From contig NC_073692.1 in assembly GCF_029784155.1 (NCBI RefSeq), positions 153,480,334 to 153,544,333 of the forward strand: a stretch of 64,000 nt of DNA, in the 5' to 3' direction. Source of the DNA: Uranotaenia lowii. Its lineage: Eukaryota > Arthropoda > Insecta > Diptera > Culicidae. This document shows, in pieces, positions 33,950 through 45,653 of the stretch. The position numbers and the translations under genes were made by a program. Below the pieces are notes generated by a model. The model saw nothing but the letters and a program-made list of their open reading frames with translations, searched no databases and was not told where the DNA came from. Every line of letters starts with the position of its first letter. Positions within the stretch are counted from its first letter, which is position 1.

Positions 33950-35697
33950 ATCTTGAATCTTGAATCTGAATCTTGAATCTGAATCTTGAATCTGAATCTT
34001 GAATCTGAATCTTGAATCTGAATCTCGAATCTGAATCTTGAATCTGAATCTTGAATCTGAATCTTGAATCTGAATCTTGAATCTGAATCTTGAATCTGAA
34101 TCTTGAATCTGAATCTTGAATCTGAATCTTGAATCTGAATCTTGAATCTGAATCTTGAATCTGAATCTTGAATCTGAATCTTGAATCTGAATCTCGAATC
34201 TGAATCTTGAATCTGAATCTTGAATCTGAATCTTGAATCTGAATCTTGAATCTGAATCTTGAATCTGAATCTTGAATCTGAATCTTGAATCTGAATCTTG
34301 AACCTGAATCTTGAATCTGAATCTTGGATCTGAATCTTGAAGCTGGATCTTGAATCTGAATCTTGAATCTGAATCTTGAATCTGAATCTTGAATCTGAAT
34401 CTTGAATCTGAATCTTGAATCTGAATCTTGAATCTGAATCTTGAATCTGAATCTTGAATCTGAATCTTGAATATGAATCTTGAATCTGAATCTTGAATCT
34501 GAATCTTGAATCTGAATCTTGAATCTGAATCTTGAATCTGAATCTTGAATCTGAATCTTGCATCTGAATCTCGAATCTGAATCTTGAATCTGAATCTTGA
34601 ATCTGAATCTTGAATCTGAATCTTGAATCTGAATCTTGAATCTGAATCTTGAATCTGAATCTTGAATCTGAATCTTGAACCTGAATCTTGAATCTGAATC
34701 TTGGATCTGAATCTTGAAGCTGGATCTTGAATCTGAATCTTGAATCTGAATCTTGAATCTGAATCTTGAATCTGAATCTTGAATCTGAATCTTGAATCTG
34801 AATCTTGAATCTGAATCTTGAATCTGAATCTTGAATCTGAATCTTGATACTGAATCTTGAATCTGAATCTTGCATCTGAATCTTGAATCTGAATCTTGAA
34901 TCTGAATCTTGAATCTGAATCTTGAATCTGAATCTGGGATCTGAATCTTGAATCTGAATCTTGAATCTGAATCTTGAATCTGAATCTTGAATCTGAATCT
35001 TGAATCTGAATCTTGAATCTGAATCTTGAATCTGAATCTTGAATCTGAATCTTGAATCTGAATCTTGGATCTGAATCTTGAATCTGAATCTTGAATCTGA
35101 ATCTTGAATCTTGAATCTGAATCTTGAATCTGAATCTTGATTCTGAATCTTGAATCTGAATCTTGAATCTGAATCTTGAATCTGAATCTTGAATATGAAT
35201 CTTGAATCTGAATCTTGGATCTGAATCTTGAATCTGAATCTTGAATCTGAATCTTGAATCTTGAATCTTGAATCTGAATCTTGAATCTGAATCTTGAATC
35301 TGAATCTTGATTCTGAATCTTGAATCTGAATCTTGAATCTGAATCTTGAATCTGAATCTTGAATCTGAATCTTGAATCTGAATCTTGAATCTGAATCTTG
35401 AATCTGAATCTTGAATCTGAATCTTGAATCTGAATCTTGAATCTGAATCTTGAATCTGAATCTTGAATCTGAATCTTGAATCTGAATCTTGAATCTGAAT
35501 CTTGAATTTGAATCTTGAATCTGAATCTTGAATCTGAATCTTGAATCTGAATCTTGAATCTGAATCTTGAATCTGAATCTTGAATCTGAATCTTGAATCT
35601 GAATCTTGAATCTGAATCTTGAATTTGAATCTTGAATCTGAATCTTGAATCTGAATTTTGAATCTGTTTCTTGAATCTGAATCTTGAGTCTGAATTT
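33950..35697. repeat. 13-bp minisatellite array
   Basis: Head-to-tail copies of a 13-bp unit CTTGAATCTGAAT, about 134 of them. Most differ from the consensus by zero or one base. The unit length leaves remainder 1 when divided by 3, and the minus-strand unit has no stop, so all three minus frames stay open and translate to a 13-residue period (RFRFKIQIQDSDS). Variant units recur: a distinctive AGCTGGATC variant at 34341 and 34718 is 377 bp apart (29 units), and a CATCTGAATC variant at 34561 and 34873 is 312 bp apart (24 units), showing block duplications. Confidence 0.97.
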
Positions 35698-35815
35698 TCA
35701 ATCTTCAATCTTCTCAATCTTCAATATGAGTCTTAATTTTTGCTCTTTAATCTAGAGTCTTGAATCTTGAATCTTGAATTTTGAATCTTGAATGTTGAAT
35801 GTTGAATTTTTATCT
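35698..35815. repeat. Decayed edge of the minisatellite
   Basis: TTGAATCTTGAAT-like units with increasing divergence and irregular length, consistent with the old edge of the array. Confidence 0.7.
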
Positions 35816-37069
35816 AGATCGTAAATTTGTCATATAAACAGATTTTGTAATTTTAAATCTCATCGTTCAATCAAACTTGTCATGTTAAATTGTAATTTCT
35901 ATTCGGACCCAGCTAAAGTTGAGCAAGATTAACGATAGGTTGAAAAACGTGACACCACGTATATTTTTCCCTCCGATGTACCATTTATATCGAGTTAACA
36001 TTCGGGCTAATGTCACTTACGGTGGTCCACTGACAACATCCGAGAGGGGATTTTCAACATAACGGAGCAGCAATTTTTCATATCATTACGGTAATAGGAT
36101 CATTCCGGTTCATGAGCTAAAACGAGTAGTAGCAGCAGCAGCAGCACTTTATCTACATCCGACTGCTCTAAAGTTTTGTTATGACTCGAAAAACGCGCGG
36201 ACAGACAGACAGTGGCGAGTTGATCCCATGCATGATGGCGGCAGCGGCCATTGCCTGAACCTTATTGTGCAGCAGCATAGAGGACAATCCACACATACAC
36301 TTACACACAAGCAACTGTTGTCCTCCCGTTGGAGGCTGCCTTTTGTTTCCTCTCCCTCTGTGAACGGGAGTTAGTCGAGGGCAATCCTCGTTTTGAAAAT
36401 TGTTGACGAAACAATGCATCAATTAGTTCAGGTGTTTACACAGCACTCATTAGTGTGTACCAGGTGCTCGACAAAGTTGTACCCTGGGCGGAAGAGGAAA
36501 GGGGAGCATGGGTACCACCATGGCTTTATTATTATGATTTTAAATAAACGTACATGAAGCGTTTACTTTTACAATCTTTTTTCTTTTTTAATTTAAAACA
36601 CTGTACCATCCTTGTGGCATTCGTGTTAATTTTACATGCTAATTTTGATTGATTGCATTAGGAGGGTTTTGGTTATTGTAAGTCACGCTGCTCGAATAAA
36701 TCTGGGGAAAGATTTGAAAGGCATTTATTTGCCTCAAGATATCCCATTCCCTTGAAACGGGAAGGTAATGAAAAATCAATACAAAATAAAATAAAACTCG
36801 AATTATTCTTTATCATGTAATGTTCATGAAATTTACAGTACAAGAAATTTTAAACCTCACGTGACGATTTGTTTTGTATGTTTGTAATCCACCTTGGGTG
36901 CACGAATTCTCTGCAGTTTTACAAAAGTATTGATACCTAACGGAATGATTTATTTTACTAAATAATTCCTAGGCAGTAAAAATGAGAAGATGTCTTTAAC
37001 ACTGTGAAAAATGTCTTCAAATTACATGGCACAATTTTCATAACCTGACGTAAATGTTGGCGATGTATA
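35816..37069. other. Non-coding stretch, possibly unique host DNA
   Basis: Contains AGC triplets at about 36130-36148 and a GC-balanced region around 36170-36500. The 84-codon minus frame at 36168-36422 has no recognised motif. No mobile element ends were seen. Confidence 0.4.
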
Positions 37070-37483
37070 TGTTGAGAAATCATTTCACTCGGGAACTAGC
37101 GATTATATGCAAGTCGAGTGAATTGCACACAACATCAATTTGACATTCTACAAACAATACCCTGCGCATTTCGTGGAGACTTCATCTGTCAGCTGTCATC
37201 TGTCAAACGGACAACTTGCACGGAACATTGCACGAGATTGGATACAATGTTTGATACAATATTGAACGGAATCTAGTGGACAACTGGATTAAATGTTCAT
37301 GGTTCTTCAAATCAGAAATAGGCACACCGAGAAGAAAGTGCATGAAATAAATATAAACATCACTAATGTAACAGATCTAGTTTTAAGCTATACTCTGTGT
37401 TCGTCTCAAATAAAGTTACCTTAAACCTTAAACAAGAGTTTGATATCGCGTTTTTATTTCGATTGACTCTGAGAAACTCTACA
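37070..37483 (+). mobile_element. copia-type 5' LTR remnant
   Basis: A 414-bp segment beginning TGTTGAGAAATC and ending CTCTACA, immediately followed by a copia-type primer-binding site. It contains an AATAAA signal at about 37409. Internal sequence is lost soon after the primer site, so this is a truncated element, not a solo LTR. Confidence 0.7.
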
Positions 37484-37497
37484 GGTTATGGGCCCAG
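37484..37497 (+). promoter_or_regulatory. Primer-binding site, initiator tRNA-Met type
   Basis: GGTTATGGGCCCAG is the complement of the anticodon-arm region of initiator tRNA-Met, the classic copia primer. It supports calling the preceding 414 bp an LTR. Confidence 0.75.
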
Positions 37498-37539
37498 TGG
37501 TTAATTGGGATGTCATAACCTATCCAACTTAACAGTATA

Positions 37540-38310
37540 TTCAGTGAATCCCCGATTTTGTCACGCACCGATTATGTCTGCCCCCGATTTTGTCACCTTT
37601 TTTACCCGATTTTATCACCATATTAGATTCAATACAAAAACACTCAGAGTAAAACTTTATCCTTTCGTGTTAATTATTTATTTATCTCGCGTTATAACAT
37701 TAACCAGTGTACTCTTTGAGCTTCATAAATTTCATCAAACAGTCGAGAAATGATCCCACGCCATAATCATGAAAGTTTAGGAGGCTACAGGCTAACCCAT
37801 TGACCATTAGCGAGTGTCAGAACATTCAGTCAGTAACAATGCTATATATGATGAAATCGATAGTGATAGTGAAGATGGCTTATGAATGACACAAAGAAAA
37901 GATGTCCGATTTCCGACAAGTGTTTTAATTCACATTTGCACAATAATAAAGTTGGTAAATACAGTCAAAATGATAAATACAACGATACAACAACACATTG
38001 ATCTTGGTTGTTTATTTTAATATAAACTAAACTTTCTTCAATGCATATTCCCTAATACGCTGCAAGAGGATGACATCATTTATCGAGGGATCTGAAACAT
38101 CAGCCCAATCAACAATTTTGTCCAGCACCAGTACACCTTCAAAATCATTTATAATTTCAAAGAATCATACGAACCATTTGGGGTCGATTCTGCTGATTCT
38201 GCGTCTAATGTTACTTTCGAAAGGTTTAATGATTTAATGACTCCAATCCTTCGAGGTCCTCGTCCATTTTTGACTGATCATCCAACGTCATACTCAAAAT
38301 TTCTTCATCC
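37540..38310 (-). pseudogene. Possible pogo/Tigger-like transposon remnant
   Basis: At 37550-37620 the motif CCCCGATTTTGTCAC is repeated with variations, as in a terminal or subterminal region. The minus strand at 38030-38310 encodes SKTFTDEEILSMTLDDQSKM and DEDLEGLESLN, and after a frame change VLDKIVDWADVSDPSINDV and ILLQRIREYALKK. This looks like the acidic C-terminal tail of a pogo-type transposase. No catalytic motif remains, so the family is a guess. Confidence 0.35.
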
Positions 38311-39208
38311 GTAAACGTTTTGCTAGCATATATATGCTCTAGAGAGATATATGCATGTCTCTCCTCCATATCATGTGGCAAAATTGTATCATCGCTACTT
38401 TATTAACTAAGCAAATAAGCCAAGGAAACTTCGTTTTCGTAAACAAGTTTGTCTTCAAAAATTACTCCATTTTTTCCTTGATCTTTGAATTACCATAAGT
38501 TGCACTTCATCCCAAGCATCGTGCATCGAAAAACATGCGTCCTTCAACAAAATGTTTTCCTAGCTACTAAATTGATCTTTTTTTCTGCCATAAATAGCAA
38601 AACAAATATTGGAAGCAATTCTTTCAGTCCTGAATTAGCGCAACTAGCTTAAATTTTGTATGGATTTTTTTTGGGACAACATAATTATTCATTTAACAAT
38701 CACTTCAGATATACTGAAATATCATAAAAATATAACTTTACATTAAAATATTCCTTGGTTCTTGCAGTACTTTCCATGGGAACGAATCACAAACCAGTCT
38801 TATAATCCAGAAAAGACATTCGATGCTACACATTTTTTTTTTCTAAATGTATATTTTTTTATTTGATGAAGAGATTAAGGATCATAATATATATTTGTCC
38901 GGCCTTATCGGTGCAAAATCATGTCCCTTTTAGTAAGGACAACCTGAGATTATGTTGTAGGTCGAGGACCTCCGAGTTCTAGGGACTCGAAACATAGATC
39001 GGTTCTTTCAAGAAACTAGGGACTCTTTGGATCGTTTTGTGATTTTCTGAATATAATCATTATCCTACTCAATAAGAATATTACTAACGTAATAACTAGA
39101 CTTCACATTATCGTTCTCCTAATGAATGAAAGAAAAAGCTTATAAAAAGCAGTGAAAATTTTCGAACAGAAACACAAACAACAAAAAATGTTTAAGTGAT
39201 TACCATTA
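38311..39208. other. AT-rich non-coding stretch
   Basis: No open frame above about 60 codons and no recognised repeat. It may contain further decay products of the pogo-like element to its left. Confidence 0.4.
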
Positions 39209-39379
39209 TAGGGTGTTCACGATGAAATTGCCACACACAAAATTGATTCGCCAAATTCGAGTTTTCATCTAATTGCCGTCAAACTTTCTGGGATTGAAAA
39301 ATAACTATTAAACTTCATTTTACTATTTTACTCGCACTTTTTTATGTACAGTCCATGCGCAAATGACTGCACCTTGGCC

Positions 39380-40215
39380 TTAACCCCGGCCATTAGATTT
39401 TGCACAACCTGTGAATCAACGTTTTTTTTGCATATAAACCCAAACTTTCTTCAGTTTCTCGACTGTCTTCACTACCTCAGGTCGTTTAAGAAGGCTGCTT
39501 CATAATCGCCCAGTACTTCTCGATGGTGCGGATCTCCGAAGTGTTGGGAGGGTTGAACATTTTGGCACGAAATTGACCTTATTGTCGGCATACCACTTCA
39601 GCACGTCCTTGGATTAGTGGCATGAGGCCAAATCAGGCCAGAAGATTGTAGGAACGTTATGGGCCTTCAGGAGAGGAAGCAGCTGCTTCTGGAGGCACTC
39701 TTGCCAAACCAGGAATTTATTCGCAAATTTGAACATCTTCTTAGTGCATACATGCTCCGGAACGCTGATCTTATCCTTGGCCGTGAAAAACAGGTTGCCG
39801 GGGATCTGTTTGAAGTCGGCCTTCACATATGTTTCGTCATCGATTTCGGTGGACTTGTTCTGCTTCTCGTCGCGATTAGGGGCCTTTTATACCTTGAACG
39901 TTCGAAGCCCGCTTAGCCTTCTGGACAAAACATTGGCTTAGGTGCAGCTTCTAAGCCACATCCCGATCGGAGGCGTCCGGGTTTCGGTTGAAGGCCCCAA
40001 CTACGCGGTTGTGATTTTAGGTGTTGAACGGAATATTTTTTCTTTCACTTCTGGGCTTCCGATTGGTGGTCAATCGTTCCTCGAACCGCTTAATCACTCG
40101 TGACACTGATCCCAAACGTATTAGCGATGGAACGATGCGAGAGATCTCGTGTTGAATGCGCAAGATTTTATCAAGCACGAGCTGTTCTTTCGACTCTATT
40201 TCCGCAAGCTTTGAT
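39380..40215 (-). pseudogene. DD37E transposase relic
   Basis: Read right to left: a helix-turn-helix region with SRIVPSLIRLGSVSRVIKRF, then KAKRASNVQGIKGP, and the catalytic part with ETYVKADFKQIPGNLFFTAK, KMFKFANKFLVWQ, ECLQKQLLPLLKAHN and IFWPDLASCH. Between LVWQ and ECLQ about 30 residues are missing compared with the family. The segment after the second Asp is shifted, and the end reads VQNLMAGVKAKVQ. At least four frame breaks are present, so it is inactive. Confidence 0.8.
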
Positions 40216-40856
40216 CACAGGACTTTAAAACTTGCAGGATGTTAACTAAATCCACCCAAATTTTCATTAAATTCCACCCAACGGTTCGGAAGTTCCCGGA
40301 TACCCAAAAGAATAGTAGGACCACTAGAAAGCTTAGTAGGAATCCTAATAGCCGTCGACTAGCCGCCCCATTGTTTTCTAGTGGAAAATTACCCAACCGA
40401 TACAGTAGAAATGAAATTCTCGGTTCAGAATGACAACTCCCGTTAACATCTGTCATGGTTCCGTCATGAGAATCGATTCCAACACCTTCAACTTATAAGC
40501 CACCAACGCTATCGAATAGACTATTGGAACGCTTCTGGTTTGATTGTATTGGTGGGGTTTTTACGTGCTTATGTATTAGTACATTAGTGTATGTGTGTGC
40601 GTGCCATTTCGATACGATTTGAGGGACGATTTAGAAAATAATAATACCAATTTATGAACATCTTTTATTTTATTCAATTATTTTTCATTTACACAATCAT
40701 TTCTCTCTACACAGTGTGCTATTACTATCAGCCTATCAGTCACAGTTTAAAAAAAAAATATCCCAACACATTTCAGCAGAACGCTTGCGAGGAACGGTTG
40801 ATGCTTGAACTGCATGCCTCTTCCGATAACCTTCGGTTCTTTTCCATGATGCTTAC

Positions 40857-41016
40857 GGTATTCGGTTGAAAGTATCGTAGCGGAAATTGTTGCCGTTTAA
40901 TTCCAGCTCCTCGTACTCGTCCGCATTAGATCGACACAAGCCTCCTCCCATCACTCTTCGAACCGGGGCATGTATCAGCATGCGTTCGCATTTACTCTGC
41001 ATGCTTTTTTAGGTAA
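40857..41016 (-). other. Exon-like segment inside the mariner element
   Basis: The minus strand has TTTCTATTTCAG at the acceptor position, then a 49-codon open frame from an ATG at 41002 (MQSKCERMLIHAPVRRVMGG, ending NNFRYDTFNRIP) that closes with CCGTAAGC, which could be either a TAA stop or a GTAAGC splice donor. AATAAA-like signals lie about 180 bp further on. Codon content looks more gene-like than the surroundings. There is a stop directly upstream in the same frame, so it cannot be a simple internal exon in that frame. I do not recognise the protein. Confidence 0.25.
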
Positions 41017-41399
41017 CTGAAATAGAAATTGAAATTTAATTAATAATATTTATCAGAAAAAACTATGAAACTACCTTCAACACGATGCTGCTGTGGAAAA
41101 GGCTGGTTGCAAAATGGCCGTTGGGAACTTAGAGATTAATCCAGGTCTAACTCAACCGTGTGTTGTAAAGACGGAGGATTTATTTGTTTACTATTTTGAG
41201 CTCATGTATTCGGCAGATGCACGTTTAACATTGAGACCTCAATTTTTGATACATAACGTAGCCCTACACGCAAAATTTTTCGCTCAAACGCAACCCTACG
41301 CGCGGAATTGCTCGCTCAACAATGATTCGCATTAAGCGGGTTAGAGCTATTTTATAGTGTGGCAATTTCATCGTGGACACCCTTTAGGCGTGCTGGTGA

Positions 41400-41850
41400 C
41401 GTGACGTGGACACCCAAGCAGGTGACACAGGTGATTTAAATATGGGAACGTGTGAATCTAACCAGATGCAGATCAAGTTACAGACCGATTCTGTCATGGC
41501 ATCAACTGAAGAGAGCATCACAATCAGTGCTATTCAAATGTTGTGCGAGTCGTGAAAAGTCAATTTTCCTGAAATTAAAGGCTCTACTCCTACGCTCCGT
41601 AGAGTTTGGTGCAGTGTCGTTCGTAAACACAATAGTGGATAAGTCGCAGACAATTGGAGGGTGGTGAGAATCTATTGGTACCAGAATATCAGGAGCATTT
41701 CTTATTTTGATAAGCTCCTCACTCGAGCCATAAACCAAGGTGATTTCTGATTGCACTAATTTGGATCACATTCAGCGAGTTCATTCCGTCAACCAAGCAG
41801 GCCGCATTTGAGGTGTTACATTCAAAAGCCTAGCATCTGCATTACCATCA
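41400..41850 (-). pseudogene. Jockey-type endonuclease, second half
   Basis: The minus strand encodes LVDGMNSLNVIQISAIRNHL and LVPIDSHHPPIVCDLS, then RSRAFNFRKIDFSRLAQHLN. These correspond to the C-terminal half of the apurinic-type endonuclease of Jockey-like non-LTR retrotransposons (the H-H-P catalytic block and the following linker to reverse transcriptase). It runs to about 41400 and is truncated before any reverse transcriptase. Its first half is at 43140-43640. Confidence 0.7.
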
Positions 41851-41994
41851 ACCAGGTACTATCGGCTTCTGAGATATTTTTGGGACAAAACACTAGCGCC
41901 AAAATAATATTGACGAATAAGACTTTAATCATTCATTCGAAAAATTTAACAGCATGCTTTGGATTTTTTGTTTACACCACAATCGCTGAATCGC

Positions 41995-42429
41995 TTCCCC
42001 GAAAAAAAAATATCTGGGCTTCCTGACGTTCGATCTCAATACCGATCTAAATAGATTGTTCAACTAAAGTGTGAAGCAGCTATTCCTGTATCTGACGGCC
42101 GAGTCTCAGATGGAACAGAAGGAGCTCAATCAGGTGGTCCTGTGGGACAAAATCATCCTGCGAGGCGAAAACGCTCTGCTGGACCTCAAGAACATGATCA
42201 CCAGGTACTACTTCTGAGACGATGGCAATAATTCAGGTGAAATTTGAACTTTTCAAAAAAATTTGGTTTATGATCGGAAAATTTCATTTTGTTTTTCAGG
42301 GACCACCAGAACGTGACGACGACCCTTTCCTGGAACTTCGTTCCAAATGAAGGGCTGCTTCCGAATGTATTTGCTCACGGACATCATTCGTTCAAGTTCT
42401 CGGAAACCTACATGCCATCGCCGGTATAA
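41995..42429 (+). pseudogene. SPCS3: Signal peptidase complex subunit 3 pseudogene, intron retained
   Basis: The translation reads YLGFLTFDLNTDLNRLFN, then SVKQLFLYLTAESQMEQKEL, NQVVLWDKIILRGENALLDL, KNMITRYYF and DDGN, and after the intron HQNVTTTLSWNFVPNEGLLP and NVFAHGHHSFKF. This is the lumenal part of SPCS3 (Spase22-23), a subunit of the ER signal peptidase. The N-terminal membrane segment is missing. A 63-bp intron at 42237-42299 (GTGAAA...TTTTTCAG) is kept, so it came from genomic DNA and not from mRNA. Two in-frame stops (TAA near 42065, TGA near 42215, the latter where Trp is expected) and an apparent one-base frame offset across the intron show that it is dead. It lies between two halves of a non-LTR endonuclease. 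Confidence 0.85.
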
Positions 42430-43139
42430 AGAACTTAAAAAAATTACGAAACACCTACAAGAGCTTACCTGTGAAAAGCCACCAAAGGATTCGTAATCCG
42501 CCGAACTGCAGCTGACGATGCAGCATTTCCAATTTTTCCATTCTTATTCATTTTAATTTAGTTTGCAAATTGGAGCTGCCTATATCAACATGATCAATCA
42601 TCAAAAAAAAAACCATCTGCAGAAACATCTGGTCGGAATGATCCCAAGAACCGTATGCACTTCTTCCTTGGTTCTTCAATTATATTTGTTTAGTTGAAAG
42701 GAGAAAATGTTCGAAATAAAACGAAATTTGAAATCACAGGACCTTTCGATATGAATTTTTATTTTAGTTAATTGTGGTCACACAAATTCTGCGGTCTATG
42801 CTATGACCAATGACTGCTTTAAAAACATGATGATAATTCTAAATTCGTTAGTTTTGCTCTGACGGTCGCTTGTCTGACCGTATTCCTTTTTGAATTTGAG
42901 ATTCTATGAATATCGGCCTTAAACTAAACAGATCCTTTTTTAAACAAACTCCATAAAATTCACAGTTACAAAACCAACATGGTTCGGGAATTCGATACGG
43001 TGTCACCTTCTATATATACACATCTTGGTTGTTTGAATTTTGGTGTTTGCAAGCTTGAATGCAAGTTGAAAGCTTGAAGACTTTTTCGCTGGTGGCAGCA
43101 CCGTAAACAAAGAGTTGATGTCCCAGACTACTTGTTCGA

Positions 43140-43640
43140 AAAACTATTCAGCCGGGTATCTTGATAGAATAGAATATCTTTGCATCAACCCACGCCAGAC
43201 GGGGTTGGTTATAGTCGCCAAATACTATGTACGGATTCATCAGTAGCAGCGCGAGCACAAAGTTCACGAACAGTCGATACATGAGACTCGAAAACGTGAG
43301 AGCTGTTACTCTTGTCGTATGGCACAGAACATCATTTTTTCCCATTGATATGGGCAGCAATGCAAATTTGTTCAAGGCTATTCCCGCATTCAATAGTGAC
43401 AAAACTGCTCACGTGACACTGCTTAACGGCTATAAGAACTCCACCAAAACACTTTTTGGAGCTACTGAGCAAGCGATCACAACGATAAACAAAATAACTG
43501 TTGTCGAAAAGTTAAGTTGAGTTGAACGAATCATTCAAACCAGTCTCAGTCGAAATGATGAAATCGTAGCTGCAATCTTTAGTGACCAAGTAATATTCCT
43601 CAGTTTTAGTGTGGAAACTTCAAACGTTCTGATAGTAGCA
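43140..43640 (-). pseudogene. Jockey-type endonuclease, first half
   Basis: Reading right to left: a YYQNV start, TKTEEYYLV, SYDFIISTETGLNDSFNST (the catalytic E of the TE(T/S) motif), then FDNSYFVYRCDRLLSSSKK, GGVLIAVKQCHVSSF and, after one frame change, FGDYNQPRLAW. This is the N-terminal half of a non-LTR endonuclease domain. The order of motifs is complete up to the GD-N-P block; the rest lies at 41400-41850. One stop and one frameshift are present. Confidence 0.75.
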
Positions 43641-43691
43641 CCAAGAAGCGTCATTTGTTCAAGCTGTCGACACAGACTATGGGGGGCTAGA

Positions 43692-43888
43692 AGGCAGAGA
43701 TGCGTGACTGGGTGAAGTTTTCAGATCTGACGAATACTTGCCGTGCAAAGGCAATTGGAAGCCTCCCCGTCGACCACCTGATCGATGCACGGCACGACGA
43801 GCGATCGTTGGTGAACAAAGGAGAACACTACAGTCGAATTTTGCAATTAACCATTCAGTTGAAAATGAAGAAAAGTAAATTAAGATGA
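43692..43888 (+). other. Possible short coding fragment of unknown origin
   Basis: A 62-codon plus-strand frame (MRDWVKFSDLTNTCRAKAIG, later VNKGEHYSRILQLTIQLKMK) preceded by GAAGGCAG, which could be a splice acceptor, and followed by AATAATAAATC. It looks like the C-terminal exon of a soluble protein but I cannot name one. It begins where the endonuclease homology ends. Confidence 0.25.
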
Positions 43889-44386
43889 ATAATAAATCAC
43901 AATAATTATTCTTTTATTTTTTTTCCTTTGTCTGTGTTTTGAAAATATTTTTTCAAGTTATAAATCTCAGGACTGATACATATCAGTTGTTATCCTAGAA
44001 GGTTCTTACGGAAGGCAATCACCATCGAGACGTTCGTTGCTGATAGTCTAAGTCCTTCTTTACCATATCATGTTTTACGGGAATGCATCAAATACAGTAG
44101 CGTCGTTGTCATGCATGATTGTTTATATGATTTGGTTGGAGAGGAAAAATTGACTGCTTCGATTTTTTGGCTCTGAATGTAGTAAAGCATGGCTGATGTA
44201 AAATGATTGATATTCGGAACATGAAATGGCTTATCGGGTTGTCAGGCTAAGCATCGAAAAATCAGGCAAATCCTAGAAAATCAGGCACATTGGCATCTCT
44301 GCCCGCATGTGATGTTTCCCACTGTTGATCTCTCTTGTTTCTCTATCACCCACCCACCACCCATCGGCTCAGGATTTTAGCCGAGC

Positions 44387-44569
44387 GCGCACATGGTCGA
44401 CTGCTTCGGTCTTGCCGCTACTTACGGTCAAATTGGTGAAACAATCAGTGCTGCTCAAGGTTCCAAGCAGGGGGAGATGTAGCTCTATTTCGCAACCTTG
44501 AGCACCACTGATTGCTTCACCAATTTGACCGTAAGTAGCGGCAAGATTGAGGCAATCGACCATGTGCGC
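44387..44569. repeat. Hairpin with 76-bp arms
   Basis: Arms 44387-44462 and 44494-44569 are inverse copies with six mismatches, no indels and a 31-base loop. The paired part includes TTGCCGCTACTTACGGTCAA and GGTGAAACAATCAGTG. No terminal repeats or target duplications of a known transposon are visible. A transcript would form a near-perfect hairpin of the size that feeds small RNA pathways. It may instead be a small MITE. Confidence 0.85.
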
Positions 44570-45653
44570 TCTATTGATCTCTATTGGAATTTTGAAAATT
44601 TGATCATTTTCAGGCACCGAAAAGTACCAAGATAGAATCAAAAGATTTGATTTGATGTCTAACATGTAATTTTTTTTTGGTCTCCAAATCATGAAGCCTC
44701 GAACATTTAAGGGCAACAATTCGCCAGCAGTCATGACGCTTTTAAGATTGATTACACCACAAACTGGACCAGACATTTTTAGTTTTACTGAAGAATACTA
44801 TTATTTCAATTGCTTTCTAGACATAACTTAATTTCTACTCTAGACTTTATATTTTAAATCAGCATCTATCATTTTTCTCGGTCCTGTATGCTTCGAAAGC
44901 CCATGTTGCACCCATTCATCGAGCAATAAACTGTTCATCCGGCCGATTGGCAAATGATGAATTGGTCCGGATAGCATTGCATTAGGGGTTCATTTTTGCA
45001 ATACATCCGGATGCTGTTTGGTTTCAGCAAACGAACAACCTACTCCGTAAGCTACACCCGGATGTATTACCGAATGGAGCCGGAGAAGATGATTTACGTC
45101 CAATCTTTGACCGGCCCGGTTCGTTTTCAGGAGCCGGCTTCGGTGTGAAATATCATCAACACATAGAACCAATATGGATAGGAAAATATCCTTTTCGGCA
45201 ATATCAAGTTTCGGAATGGCTGGAGCTTCGCAGCAAATATCGAGGCTTTATAGAGGGTATAGGTAGGTATAATGTTCATCTAATCCAGAGCCAGTTTTCT
45301 GGTTTGCTGTAGTTCGCAACAGTCTAGTCAGTGAGCCGAATATCATCATCAAGTCGGAAACATAGACGACAGAGTATGGTATGGTGGGTATCAGTTTGCT
45401 GCTTAGCCGGTTGGTTTGGCACAAATCCATAATTCACAGCTTCATGAAAATGAAGCAATAAATTTCAACTGACCGGGGGTCACGTGAAGGCACACGTGTA
45501 TATGTGCGATGCGAAAAAGTTATGAGCGAATATTGTTGCATCGGTTTGATGAGTGGCTTCCAATTAAAGGATTTTAGTCATTTTGAGAGTGTTGACTATG
45601 ATGTCGAAACCTTTTAGAAATCGGACAAAAAAAATCACCTTACATTTTACTAA
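44570..45653 (-). other. Region with several short minus-strand frames
   Basis: Frames at 44776-44574 (MSGPVCGVINLKSVMTAGEL), 45172-44990 and 45430-45248 (MDLCQTNRLSSKLIPTIPYS) all point the same way as the 195-codon frame at 45654-46241. They might be decayed exons of one gene, but I find no consistent splice sites or family motif. Treat as unknown. Confidence 0.25.

Larger units (their letters stand above)
39211..41382. mobile_element. DD37E Tc1/mariner element with terminal repeats
   Basis: The left end GGGTGTTCACGATGAAATTG and the right end (inverse GGGTGTCCACGATGAAATTG) form inverted repeats of about 27 bp with one mismatch. The left end is preceded by TA; the right is followed by TT, a decayed duplication. 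The transposase relic lies on the minus strand in the left half. The right ~1.1 kb (40220-41345) is not transposase and must be insertions or captured DNA, because intact members of this group are much shorter. Confidence 0.75.

Noticed and set aside
37070..37483. A solo LTR
   Set aside because: A primer-binding site follows directly, so internal sequence was once attached. No target duplication was found downstream.
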